A DNA stretch of 64,000 bases from the NCBI GenBank assembly GCA_033065855.1, contig JAVXUO010000922.1, positions 806,001 to 870,000 of the forward strand, read 5' to 3'. Made by a program: the position numbers and the translations under genes. The stretch's first letter is position 1; each line of letters begins with the position of its first letter. Shown one piece after another: positions 10,986-23,084 of this stretch. The notes under the pieces are model-generated. The model was not told where the DNA came from. It was given only the letters and a program-made list of their open reading frames with translations, and ran no database searches. Origin of the DNA: Escallonia rubra. Lineage: Eukaryota > Streptophyta > Magnoliopsida > Escalloniales > Escalloniaceae.

Positions 10986-13084
10986 TGGTACGTGTTTATG
11001 GTCTTATGCAAGGAGTTCACAGAGCTTGGTCGGCGGTAGAATTGGCGGGTTAATAGCGACGACTTGAATTCAGGCCTCCCTCTTCAGACCTATGCAATTT
11101 GTGGTGTTGAGCTTTGATCTTGTCAGATCTATTAGATATATGCAATCTATTAGATCTATAACTACCATGGAAGCCTTCATTCGATCATTCCTATGGAGAA
11201 AATGCTTTGGACTAGGTGTCTCATCACCGATGGTGGCTAGAATCCTCACTGCTAACCGGTCAAAGTTGCAGCGGTAGAGGTCCAACCCGGCTGGATTCCT
11301 AGTTTATGAACTACACCCATATCAAAACCTTACTCCCTGCCTTATCTCGCCTCTTTTGGTATTCATTAAGGGTTTGTGGGGAATAAGGGTAGTTTTTCGA
11401 CAGTCGTGGGGCATTCTTGGGAGTCATAATTTTTTACTTGTTTCTCCCCTTTTTTTCTTCTCTAGCTAGGTTTGTTGTGGTCGGCTAGCGCCCCCCCCCC
11501 GGGAGGGGGGAGGAATAGGGCCTCGGGAGTTGGGGGTAGGGATATGGTCAACAAATTTTGAGGGAATGGATGGGGTATTTGGACCTCCTTTACTATGTTT
11601 TTCGCCTCCTATAGTGCTTGTTTTTTTTAATTTCGCCTTCTTAGCGGCAGTGGTTCAACGATGCTTGGATTTGGCGATGGAAGGTAGCAAATGTTGCAGT
11701 GACAGGGACCCTTGTTTTGTGTTGTGATTCTATAGGATGACAGGTTTACTCGTGATTCGTGAGGCCGCTTCCGAATTTGGTTTCGGTTATCTGCTTAATT
11801 TTAATGTGGTTTGAAGTTTGACGCTTCTCCCTTTATAATTGTCACGGATGTCATGACTCTGGTTTTTGTTTATATTGAAAAATTCAAATCCAAAAAGGCT
11901 TACCTGGCAAACTCTTGTATCTCTTTATTTTATCATTTTTATTCTCTGATCTACCAAGAATAGATAAATAAAGTAAATCGTGGTTTAAAACTGCAATTTT
12001 ACGGTCTGAAATCATGATTTGAAAAATATTTTCAAAAACTACTATAAATTAATAAAGAAGCTTGAAAATGCTAGGTAGGAATAAATAAACTACAATATTT
12101 GGATGAGAACTCATTCCTAAACACCTTTGTGCATCCACCAAGACAATTTTTTGAAAGTGAGAAGTGCATGGTTCATGCAAAGTGGATTTGTGGGGATAGG
12201 TGAAGAGATGGAGGGTCACGTGATTTGCTTTTTTGGTGAGGTGCCACTTGCACCAGCACCACCCTCCCTCCAGTTTCACACTTGCATTTTCCTACATTTG
12301 ACCGAGGCTAATCATGTTCGAGCAACTCCGTTTCCATAATTAGATTTGGATGTGTGTGGCGCTGCATTTGTTTTCTAATTTAACATTAAAAGAGGCTAAA
12401 CCTCATCATGTCATGATGTACCAAATTTGTGATCCCCACAAAGAATCATTAGCCAATCATCTCTTGGTATCCTAAAAAGGCAGCGGAGATATACAGAAGG
12501 CCACGTCATTTCTCTGTAGCCTGTTGCACACACCTTTCGTCCCGAACCAATTTTTTTTTTTTGCTGTTCCAAAAAAATTCATCATTTTTCAAATTATAAA
12601 AAATTCTTTATGTATTTTTTCATGTTTATCATTTTTACACTTTTTTTATTTAACTATAATTTTTTATTTTCTTTCTGGTTAAAGACTTAAAGCGTACAAG
12701 TCAAACATAATCAATTGATTTGGAACGGATAGAATATAATTTTTTATTTTCTTTCTGGTTAAAGTTAAAGTCTCATTTTTTTTTTTTTTTGCTAATAAAC
12801 TTTTAATGATACAACGAATGCTTCAATATATTACTTCCTATATTTTTCAACAACGACAAGCTTATGTTGAACCCGATTTAAGCAGGTACGGTCAAATATT
12901 TTTTAAATATAATTATAATGTTTTTCCCGACCTATCAATAATGACTCAAATACAAATCAATTAGGGTGTCTAATTTTAAGCAAGATTATCTTCTCTTCCA
13001 AAGCCCGCTAGCAAAGCTGAGAAAAGTTTCTTTAGCTATCTAACTTACTACATCCGGAGGCAACGTAATCATTCAACATTCGAT

Positions 13085-13240
13085 CAACAATTGTTACATT
13101 TTACCAAGACAAAATTTAATGATTGGATTTAATGATTCAAGCCCATAGAATATAATTAAAATCCGTATACACTCCGTGTTAGTTTGTTTAGAATGTGGGG
13201 ATCACAATTGTTACATTTTACCAAGACAAAATGTAGTTGA
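13085..13240 (+). repeat. Direct repeat of a ~30-bp word, 116 bp apart
   Basis: The word CAATTGTTACATTTTACCAA followed by GACAAAAT occurs at about 13088 and again at about 13205. A related CATATTACCAAGACAAAAC is found near 14453. It looks like a local duplication; no function seen. Confidence 0.6.
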
Positions 13241-14988
13241 GAGATATCAGCAGATACAATATGACAAGAAATTTGAATGAAAGGCTCTTTGTCTTTTGTA
13301 CTCGGACAAAACAAAGTGGGCGGAGTCTAATCTAATGTATGTGGTGGTGACCAGAATTTGTACAAAAGTGCTATTTGTTTATGTAACTGACGCTTCCTTC
13401 ATTCAAACTCTTGCAGTACAATTTACAGATAATGCACATACTAGTCTCCATTTCCTCATAAACTTTATATATCAGTGTCTTGTTCTGCGTCGCTTCTCCG
13501 TTGCAATGTCCCTCACTCTGTCTCTTATTTGAGTAATTTACTGGGTTGGATGGATTTCGTGCTTTAACATCAGTGCACACGATCTTTGATCTATTAAATG
13601 CGTATATGTTTTGCCCAAATAAAGAGGAAAAAAATCAAGGTTGGTGCTTAGCTATTTAACTGCAAATGTTTTGAGGATGAATTTATGGCTGTTAGAGCCG
13701 TGTGTGCTTTGAACTCTAGTTACTGCTTGGACTATGAATTGTACGCGAGCTATAGAATATATGGTTTAAAGAGCGATCATATTATTCTGGTAGTGTTGTA
13801 AAAGCGTTATGAATGCCGGTCATTTGCCTTTTCACTCTCTTTTTGTCGCTAAAATTATATTTAGAGATAATTGTTAATGTTTTGACTATGAATAAGGGGG
13901 TAAAATAGCATATAAGGGAAGGGGGCACAAATAGCATCACCTTTTGTTCAGACCCGTCATTTTTGCTAGTAATACCAATTCAATATTCTCCAATTTCACA
14001 AATGATATTATGAGGTTATTTCCACCCTGGCCTTAATATACTAACCCTTCTAGTAGTTAAACCGTTAATCCTATCACTAAAAGTACATTTTTAGCCACAC
14101 AAAAAAAAAATTAAAAAAAAAAAAAGCATATAAGACGATAAAAAAGGCATTGTTCTTTATTTGAGATTGTACGATTAGAGAAAATTATTTGATTCTAATG
14201 AATACCGAAAACATTAACGCGGAGAAGAATTGAAAGCAAATTATTGCACCTCAATGAATGAGGGGGCCATGACATCTAAATAAGGTTGGGAAATTTTGTT
14301 TCTTGTCCCTTATTTATTGTCACATCACTGGATTTTCTTCTCTTGTGAAGCCACCCCAGAAGATACTCTAGTTTATATGCATATGTTGATCATAAATGAG
14401 GTTGGCAGCACCTTCAGCTTACGTTCATGTGTGGGTTCATCACTGATGGCTACATATTACCAAGACAAAACGATTCAAGAAAGCTAATAAATGTTAGTAA
14501 ATTTCGCTGTTTGGGTTCATCACTGAATGTGGCATCACAAAATATATATAACTGAAAGAAAATAAGTAGCAAAATTTATGTTTGAAAATCAATCCACGAA
14601 TACACTTGCAATTCACCCGGTAGACTGCGTAACACGTTAAGTCACCTTTCCGAGTGGTGAAAGCAGGGCCTAGAAATTGTTTGAAATTTTTTAAAAATGT
14701 GTGACATTGGAACTGATCTTTCTGAAAATTAAAGATTCGAGAGCCATCTTCCCTTCATTTGAAACATCGTCTTGCAATGGTTTTCATAGTTTCGGGCATT
14801 ATGGCGATTGTCTCTTTCATATTTGTTTTTGCATCATTTGCAAAGGATTTCTTTGTTTTTTATCATGTCTATTGATCTATGCCGTGGTTTGACAAAAAAG
14901 AGAAGAAGCAACCCAGGTCTAAAGGAAGAACCAAATTAACGATGCCTTCCCAAGAGAGACTCCGTACAAAAAGAATATGTCAAAACCT

Positions 14989-16020
14989 AATACCCAGTTT
15001 GGAGCCAATTCTTTTAAAAATTAAATTTAGAATTTCATTCCTTTTCTCTGTTTGGAGTGAAAGGGGATTGAAATCACAAATCTTATTTTGTGAAGATCTG
15101 TGATTGGAGAACACAAGAAATAGAAAGATAACGAGGTTAATTTTAGACAATTATATCGTCAACGCACGACAAAAATAACTATAGTAAGTGATTTCACATG
15201 TAGTACCGATAGCACATAGTGGCGGTGGTGTGCGAGTTATAGTCACATTGTAAGTGAAGATGTAGCGGTACTGGTGGTGGAAGTGGTGAGGGTGTTACGG
15301 TATTAAAGCGGGCGAGGTTAATGGTGGTGGTTGTGGTTGTGTTATTAGGGCGTCATTACTGTTATTGTTGGTGATAATATTGATGGTAACGCAAACAGTG
15401 ATGGTGGTTGTGGTGGTGTGGCTTTCATGATGGTGGTGGTGGTGTGGCATCAGCAGAGACAGCGACAACGGTGGGGTGGTCCAATGATAATAATGGTGGT
15501 TGTGCTATTAAGGCGTCACTAATGGTAGTGTTGGCGACAATGTTCTTGGTGATATAATTGGGGTGGCAACAATGACGACTATGGTGCTAGGATTATGTAG
15601 TGATAATAACACAACGGTGGTGGAGGTGATAAAACTGGTGTGAAGGCGGCGGTGGTGGCAGTCTAGGGATTGTGATAGTGATGGTAATGGCGGTGAGGTG
15701 GTAATGTAACACACTAGTGGTAGTGGTGTAAGACACTAGTGGTAGTGGTGGTGATTGTGATGGTAGTGGTGGCAACAGCGTGGTGGGGGTAGTGGTGTGG
15801 TGATGACTGTAATGTAACGGCAGCTGTAAACTAGCGGTCTAATGATGGTGGGTGTGATGGTAACAATGGTAGTGATGTTGAGGCAACGAAAACGTTGCTG
15901 ATGGTGATGGTGGATTCATAGGTCGTAGATATTATAAAAAGAGTAAAGTGTAAAAATAACTATTTTTAGTTCAAGCAAAATTCAAATTCAATGAAATCCC
16001 ACTATTTTGAATCTTCACCA
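14989..16020. mobile_element. Old Harbinger/Tourist-type element with GGT-rich core
   Basis: Left arm 14989-15200 is collinear with the left arm of the element at 49091 (shared GTTTGGA-CCAATTCTTTT, TTTGGAGAACA-A-GAAAT, TTTTAGACAATTATAT and TAGCACATAGTGG-like words). The right side, from about 15900 (GGTGGATTCAT) to CAATGAAATCCCA, matches the right arm there. Both enclose a GGT/GTG-rich core. The right end is eroded and no target duplication could be seen, so limits are approximate. Confidence 0.65.
15210..15925 (+). repeat. Degenerate GGT/GTG-rich repeat tract
   Basis: About 0.7 kb built of GGTGGTGGT, GATGGTGGT and GTAGTGGTG words with interspersed GTAAC and CAACG. Strand asymmetry is strong (G and T on plus). 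Open frames on the minus strand (15508-15775) are repeat artefacts. Confidence 0.85.
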
Positions 16021-18170
16021 ACTGTTCTTACTGTGTTTTCAAAGAAGATGTTTCTCAAAAGTACTCACACAAAGTGCTACAAATTTGCACGTAAAGTGGC
16101 ACGGAAGTAAAGTGGCGCGGAAGTACATTAAAGTTGCCATATACTCTTTTCAGTGACAAGTATTGCCAAAACCAATACTACTTCATCTTTTCAACCCATG
16201 ATTCACGTAACACTGAGAATAACATCTTCCACACATTGACTAGTGATAAATCTGTAAACACGCCATTTGTTTACAGCAAATGTAAAAATTGGAAGTAAAA
16301 AGCTTAAATTTTTCAAAAAATCATAATCCCGTCTTTTCTCTATTTATATAACAAATTAAACCTGCCTTGGGGCTAGCATGCTTGGCCAATCAACGCCGGA
16401 AAATGTGTTACATTTTTATTCACGGTGCACTGCATGTGCTTTTGAACTTACAATTCAAACGTAAAGAGTCATTGGCATGCCAAAGGTGACCAATTCCATT
16501 GACTCTGTCAAAAATGTTCTTATTCTATGTTTTCCAAACATAGGTGTACAACATAAAACCGCGTCACAAGTACGTCGTGTGGGAAATGGAAGGGGAAAAC
16601 ATGCAACTTTCAGTAGTACAATTAAGACGTGTGAGACTGAGTATAGATGTTTTTAAAAGAAGAAAATGCTGGAACCAACTCTAAAGGTTTCTAACCAAGT
16701 TTAGGTTGTTGGTTAAGTCAGAAGTCCAAGAATTTTCACGTTCCCATAACCAGTCTTCCGAGGATCTCGTTTTGTTTGATTAGTAGGAAACACCTCTCTG
16801 CTTGAAAGTTGTTGACTCAGTTGAAGTAGGGTTCTATGTAAATGTACGTCTAATTATATGCCCTTATTTGTCTAACAGATTTATATTTTATCGCTAGTGC
16901 ACTTTTTGGCGATAAAACAACAGCATAGAACAATATATAATAGGGTGTGAAACTAGAAGCTCAGGAGTGTTATTTCCAACAAATCCAGCCTTTGCTATTA
17001 AGAACAAGGGAAATGTCCACATTCCGTCGCGGTAAGCGGTCCTATTTTGTAATGATGGTTTCACTTGCGTTCCCCCGCACTACAATGTTTATATTTCCAG
17101 CATAATGTGATTGCATCACATCCTTTTTGTGCAGATAAGTTAGTTCATCCGTTTTTCAACAGCATTGGTATCACCTATCAGGAACCCAGTGATCTACTAT
17201 TATCATCTGGAAGGACTAAGGAGACAAGATAACCGTCGAGGAAAGCAGTAAGGAAAGCATGAACTTTGTTTGAGCATTTCTATAGACGAAAGCTTTTGTT
17301 AAACCGTGTCTTAGCTAGGGTTCATATATTAGGAGGGAAAAGTGACCAGAAAGCAATAGAAGGGCTCGTCTTGAACAATAGTAACAGATAAAGAGCTCGA
17401 CCATAGTTTATCAGAGTTGAAGAGCTCGACTGAAAGCAAGACCGTGCGGAATACGAGAGAATCGAATGATGGGAAGGCCAATTACTGCATACGTCTGTTT
17501 ATGGTACTTTAAAAGGTTTTCAAAGTTAAGCGGAAGTAAAGCCCAAAGCATGTTTTACTGGTGGAAAAATCCTTCAGGTACGTGTAACACATTCAGTCCC
17601 TTCCTCGTCAATGAGATATTGCTTTAACAAGCGGCCTAGCGTGAAACTTTAATTGAAGGTATAAGATGTGAAACCAAATCACCGAAAACGACGTACTTTT
17701 GAAAAGAGAGTTTGATCGGATGATAAGTCCACTGAGTTTATGATCTGAAGCCAATCTTTGAAATTGATTCCAGAGTATCCTTCCATGAGTGTCAAATCAT
17801 TAATTGCTTTTCCAACTCAAGGTTGATAAATATGAAGCTCTCTTGATAGATAGTACATGGTGTTGAAAAATCAATAACCACTAGACCAACATCTACGGGA
17901 TTAAGAAAGATATCTAGTTAATTAGCAGAAATTTCCAAAAGCGCATCAGTAATGCAAGTACTAAATTCCAATAAAACAAAAAAAGAAAAAAAGAACGAAG
18001 TGACACCTTTGTCTTCACATGGAGACAATATGTACATCTCAGCCTGTCTTTCATGTGACCGTAGCTAGAGCTTCAATCCAAAGGTGGCTTGAATTCCTTC
18101 TCAAATGTCCTGCCTTTGCCTTCCTGTGTCTTGTGCTCGTTGCAGCCTTCTGATGTAAAAAGGATATAGA
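16021..18170. other. Intergenic region without recognised gene
   Basis: Mixed AT-rich sequence. A short duplication GTAAAGTGGC-CGGAAGTA occurs at about 16091 and 16108. Nothing else seen. The right end adjoins the 3' side of SCL32. Confidence 0.5.
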
Positions 18171-18291
18171 GGAACATTGCCTGTCGCTTGCTCTCCATTT
18201 GGTCAATTTAGAATGAACTCTATGCACACTCTTTTTTTGTTCTTTTTTTTTTTTTTTTTCTTCTGGAGAACACCTTTGAGATCACACCCTC

Positions 18292-19608
18292 TCAAGCCTC
18301 AAATCCACATGGAACCCAAGCTGTGGCATAAACTGAGTTATGGCCTTTCCATGTTAGCACCAACATATCATCCTCATTCTTCATTCCCCATCCACTTGCA
18401 TGTTCGTCTAATAAGAACTTAACTTCCCTAACAGTCTCTTCACAAAATGGAACGCTGAGAAACCCCGTGTTTTTCATGCGCTGTGATAAGTTAAGCCCTG
18501 ACTCTAATCTCTCTATCCTCTGATTACCTTCAAATCCGATAATATTTTCGATTTTCTGACCAATATCAGCTTCATATTCCAACCTTTGGCAACTGTCTTT
18601 GGGCAAGAAAGTTTCCAGGGCATCAAATGGAATCCACAGAAAATTGAAGCACGTAGTAATTCTTGATGTGAGACTTGATGCCCCCAAATCTGAATCCTCG
18701 TCAACAACCGTAATAATACGAGGGTTAAGGCCTTGTATTACATCCAGGAAAGCATCACGTGAAGAAGTATTATGAATACTATTGCCCTTTTGCTCATCAG
18801 GCAGATATCGTAGCCAATTTTGGCAATTAACTACCAATATCTCATCTTCCCTAAGTTGTAACGACGAGGGACTCAATTGACTCAAGACAAAATTATCACA
18901 GTGAACGTTTGAATGTTCTTTAGAAGGTGAATCTTCAATGACATTGAATTCAAAAGGAACTTCCCTAAATTTGGCGAAATTTGACAAACGTTGGCCAACT
19001 TCTTGACATGATAAATCAAGAAAAGGGGGGACCAGTGGCCTCCACGAAGGCACAGAGATCCTAAGCGAAGGAGGCCCTTCAGGCCTCTTGGCCAATGCGT
19101 CAATCAGAGTAGGCCATTGCATACAATGAGTTATGCTAAGATCTAATATATGAACTTTAAAGTAGCCTTGGATTGCATTGTTAATGGCGCTATTCGATGC
19201 ACAAAATCCAAACCTGTGCCAAGGGAGGAGATCCACATAGCCAGCAAGCTCAGTCACACTCATCAACCTCCTTCGAATGGTGCCACTAGAGCTTCCACCA
19301 AAAGAGTTCATAGGTGTAGGGAAAACCCTAGACGAGCGAGCAATAAGTGCCCTCAAGAACCATGAGGTGAGCCTTTGGTTAGGGTCCCCGGCAGACGAAG
19401 CCACGTTGTTGAGCACCCACATCACTTGTTGAGCCAAAGTGACGTCGTTGCTCTCTAGAGCACTCGCACAGTGAAGTAGAAGCTTCTCTATGCAAGCTCC
19501 ATCGAGGCTGCCAAGACATCCCTTTAATAGAGAAGTTTGAGGGGTGGTACAGAGACTAGGGTTTTGTGGAGACATAGATGTAGTGTTGCCTCTCAGCTCG
19601 GTTTTCAT
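18292..19608 (-). CDS. SCL32: GRAS-family transcription factor, SCARECROW-like 32
   Basis: Single-exon gene of 438 aa from ATG 19608, the usual length for SCL32 proteins, which belong to the SHORT-ROOT branch of the GRAS family. Visible motifs in order: N-terminal RGNTTSMSPQNPSL; leucine repeat I from about residue 40 (CIEKLLLHCASALESNDVT, VMWVLNNVASSAGDPNQRL); VHILDLSITHCMQWPTLIDA at 152, the VHIID-type block; PPSLRISVP; a second leucine-rich and PFYRE-like part (LNPRIITVVDEDSDL, LWIPFDALETFLP); and the C-terminal SAW block (GWGMKNEDDMLVLTWKGH, ATAWVPC). GRAS proteins act in the nucleus as transcriptional co-regulators; the specific role here is not shown by the sequence. No internal stops, start context matches family N-termini, frame intact. 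Confidence 0.95.
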   Translation of the reverse strand: MKTELRGNTTSMSPQNPSLCTTPQTSLLKGCLGSLDGACIEKLLLHCASALESNDVTLAQQVMWVLNNVASSAGDPNQRLTSWFLRALIARSSRVFPTPMNSFGGSSSGTIRRRLMSVTELAGYVDLLPWHRFGFCASNSAINNAIQGYFKVHILDLSITHCMQWPTLIDALAKRPEGPPSLRISVPSWRPLVPPFLDLSCQEVGQRLSNFAKFREVPFEFNVIEDSPSKEHSNVHCDNFVLSQLSPSSLQLREDEILVVNCQNWLRYLPDEQKGNSIHNTSSRDAFLDVIQGLNPRIITVVDEDSDLGASSLTSRITTCFNFLWIPFDALETFLPKDSCQRLEYEADIGQKIENIIGFEGNQRIERLESGLNLSQRMKNTGFLSVPFCEETVREVKFLLDEHASGWGMKNEDDMLVLTWKGHNSVYATAWVPCGFEA

Positions 19609-19975
19609 AGTTGTGGTAAACAGCAGCGGTAATTAATAGGCCAGCCCAGTGCACAAGATTGCTGCCACTGCGAGGTCTAGAAAAGGATCGGTGAATTGAA
19701 TCAATTGGTACTAATACTAATTAGGGTTTTGTTGCTTGTACCTGCATGGAAGAATTTGATACATCCGCAGGAGAAAGGAGAAGAAGAAGAAGTGCCATTT
19801 GTGCTTCAACTTGGTTTGACACGCGGCTGATGGATATTGGTGAATGGGATTGGAAAGCTAGCTAGGGTTTTATCTGGTTTTAGATGAGAATTCTCAGCAT
19901 GAAGATATATAAATATATGAGGTCTTGGGTGTTCAGATCTGTAGATGGCTCTGCTGTTTTCAATAGGTTCTCGTG

Positions 19976-20050
19976 GAGAGAGAGAGAGAGAGAGAGAGAG
20001 AGCTTTTATTCTACGGGTCTACCAACCAACCAGGAGCATATATATACACT
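19976..20050 (-). promoter_or_regulatory. SCL32 upstream (GA/CT)n tract and TATA-like box
   Basis: A (GA)13-type microsatellite (19976-20002; CT-repeat on the gene strand) lies about 370 bp upstream of the SCL32 ATG, and TATATATA on the minus strand (20039-20048) just beyond it. A pyrimidine-rich tract right after a TATA box is common in plant core promoters and 5' leaders. Confidence 0.4.
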
Positions 20051-20066
20051 AAGAAAAAGTTCTTAG

Positions 20067-23000
20067 TGGAAAATTATAGTTCACACATATTTGTTGTTGC
20101 ACGAGACATGAGTTGATCAAAAATGACTAGACTATACCTGGAATATGTTTTCCATTACTTACCTGTTTTCCTCAGCTTTTGTTAGCAGACAAGCATGCAT
20201 GATTTTGACAATATTGTTCGCTTGTGTTGTTGTTCAAACAAATCAGTTCATAATCTCCAACCAGTGTGTTAGCTTCATGTGGCATTTCCTCACAAACTTG
20301 AAAGATTATTGGTCGATGATCCTTGGATACTTTGCACAAGTACATGTTTGTGAGTGGTTCCGCAACACTGGGGTCAGATTAAACTGATATTAACGTTATT
20401 ACAAAACTGGATCAGAGAATTCTTCGTTAATGAGTCCATGGTAATAATAGAAAATTACGAGATGTTATAACTTTGCCGTTGACACTTTATCTTCCTTCTC
20501 GTGTACTTCATGATTCAATGCAATTAAACCACATTCCTAATGGACCAAATGACGCCGTTAAAACGGCCAAAAACAATTATTGAGCTGAAATTAACCGATA
20601 TATGACTAAAACCGTTAAAACACGTGTTTTGAACCATTTGATTGAAACGAATTAATATATGCATGGACATGTTTAGTGCATCACTTGTATTGGATGCTAA
20701 AAGCTTCTTAAGTTCCCTAAAAGCCATTTTTGGCTTAAAATAGGATTACAAGACCTCTTTATCTTTGATCATTTACACGCAAGTGATGTATGGATTTATG
20801 GAGTACGTGAACTAAGAGTAACGAATAGGTTAAGAAGCTGTCTTAGCCGGCCATTTTCTTGTCTAATTTGAGCTCAAGGAATGCCACTAAAGACAAATAG
20901 AGTGGTTATTAATCTAAACTAACTTGGTTTTCTCTTTGAGTTTAGTGCTTGATAGCTACCCTTCATTCCCATCATTCCACACCCATGATATATAAGATAA
21001 GTAACTTGGCTGCTTGTGCCATGTAAAGACGTACCAAAAGACAAGATAAGCCATCTATACACGAAGGACAAACTAGGTTATTTCACTGAATTGTCACTCC
21101 AATGTACGGGTTAAAGACGTACCCTAAGAATATTTTGCACTAACTTTCCGCAATGAATGTGGGGTTTTTAGATATGACTTGAAACAAGATGGACAAACAG
21201 ATTTAAGTTTGGTAGAACTCAAAAGTTTGGATCTTCTCCAAAAGAGGAAGTCCTAAAGATAAGTTTTACCATAACATTCCCCTAATTTGGAACCAGTATG
21301 GAATTGATTCAGGTTGCATGAGAATTATGAGAATGATTCATATTTAATCATATGTACTTCATATTTGTCAGGAAAAAAAAATTAAAAAGTGCTACTAAAA
21401 GACTTTATCGTTTGAAATAAGGATCACTTATAGACAATGAAAAGTGCTTCTACAAATTTTTAATGATACGAATTAAAGTATGTATTAGGTGTGTGTGTAT
21501 ATATATATATAAAGTATGGTTATTACTTCTTCAATCTATATGTGAACCATACACGGAGTCGTAAGAAAATATAAATCCCTCTGTATTTTCAGTAGACGTA
21601 GAATTTTGCAATCTTCAACCCAAAAATGTAATTGTCACCGATGCATCTTTAGTTGGACTTGGATGTGGAACTAGTAAAAATGGCTGCAGATCTAACTTGC
21701 ACTTTTACTTCTCTTGTTATCAAGTAGTAATTCTTCGAAAAAAGGTCGAATTGTTATTTTAATGGACAGCATGTGCTTGTCATGCATGCTTAAAACCAGA
21801 ATCCAAGGACGTGCACCCTTTGAACTTCAGCTGCAACTGTGGGTGCTTACCTGTATAATTGGCGTCAAGAAGTACAGGCTGCTACTATTATATTGGAGAC
21901 ATAAACGGAATATTATCAGTCATCAAAAAATTCCGATGTCTCACAACAACTCGTTTAGATGAGATCGTTGCATTATAGTAGTGGGGCTTAGCAACAAACT
22001 TTAGCAGTGAGTGGAAATTAGTCACTAATGGTCGACGGTTTTTAAGCCCGTAAACAAAAGGCGTCCCTTAAGGCAAAAAAATACGTATGGTACAACCGAC
22101 GAATAAACTTATAACAATTAGTGAGTATAGAAGTTTGACTTTTATTATAGAAGAATCAAGCCGATTTGCTCAATTTTGTATTTGTATAGCGTTCGGTTAT
22201 AGACTTACAACTATTCTTGCGTTTCTATGTAATACTAGCCAAAAGATTTGCGTCAAGCACGAGACAATCTTGTTAACACTCATCTACTTTAAAAACTTTG
22301 AATTTTGAAGTGAATATATCATATAATCTATAATGTAATAAATATGTCATCAAAGATAGTTACGTCTACCTTTAAATAAGTGAACTTTTTTTTAGCATAA
22401 TTCATAATTCTATGGTTATGCTAATTCTGATTTGGTAATTGTACTAAGGAACAAAATTAGAGGTTTATTTAAGGCGCAAAATAGATAGAAAAAATTGAGT
22501 CCACTAATATAAATGTGCAGAGAAAATATTAATATCGGTTTCTTATTACATGAGAATTTTTATTTTGCTTGTGTACGTATCTTTTGAACATAGTTTGTGA
22601 ATTTCAATGACATACAAGAAGCATTAGCTATATGTTGGTTTAATTTTGATAGAGAAGATTTGGTCTTCTTTTATGTTGTTCTAAAGCGATGAGGTGGCCC
22701 TTTTAGAAGCAAATTGAATCCACCGATAAAAGTATACAAAGAAAATAAAAAGACCAATACGTTATTGCATGAGACAATTATATAAGATTTGAAAAGTTTA
22801 ACGAATATGACTAAATAAGGTAGCTAAAAATCTCGTATTAAGCAAGTTGCTGAGCAAAATTTAACGAAAATTTTATAAAATTTTATATTCCGTATTAAAC
22901 ATGCTTACTAAGAAATATTCTTAGGATTTTCAATCTAAGTTAGGAGATAAGTTAATTACAAACATAACTAATACCTTCTTGAACTTTAATGCAATTCTAT

Positions 23001-23080
23001 TTTTTTAGATATTTATTTTTTTTCTTTGCAGTGTAAGAGAGTGTCTTTAGGAGTATAAAAGATAATACCGTGTAGATCCC
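20067..23080. other. AT-rich spacer without recognised gene
   Basis: About 3 kb of AT-rich DNA with a (TA)n tract near 21496-21512 and scattered short open frames lacking domains. No element ends recognised. Confidence 0.5.
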
Positions 23081-23084
23081 TGAT

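Larger units (their letters stand above)
8241..14988. other. Long gene-poor intergenic region
   Basis: About 6.7 kb of AT-rich DNA with many homopolymer runs, for example 12550-12560 and 12779-12790. Short open frames (such as 11092-11277, 13296-13532) show no recognisable domains. A C10/G6 tract (11491-11508) can fold back on itself. A ~29-bp word (ATAATTTTTTATTTTCTTTC and following) occurs at 12656 and again 81 bp later. No RNA gene was recognised. Confidence 0.5.

Noticed and set aside
21970-22060. TTAGCAG/GTCACTAATGGTCG words as a CACTA subterminal relic
   Set aside because: Only one or two weak copies, no terminal CACTA motif and no inverted partner.
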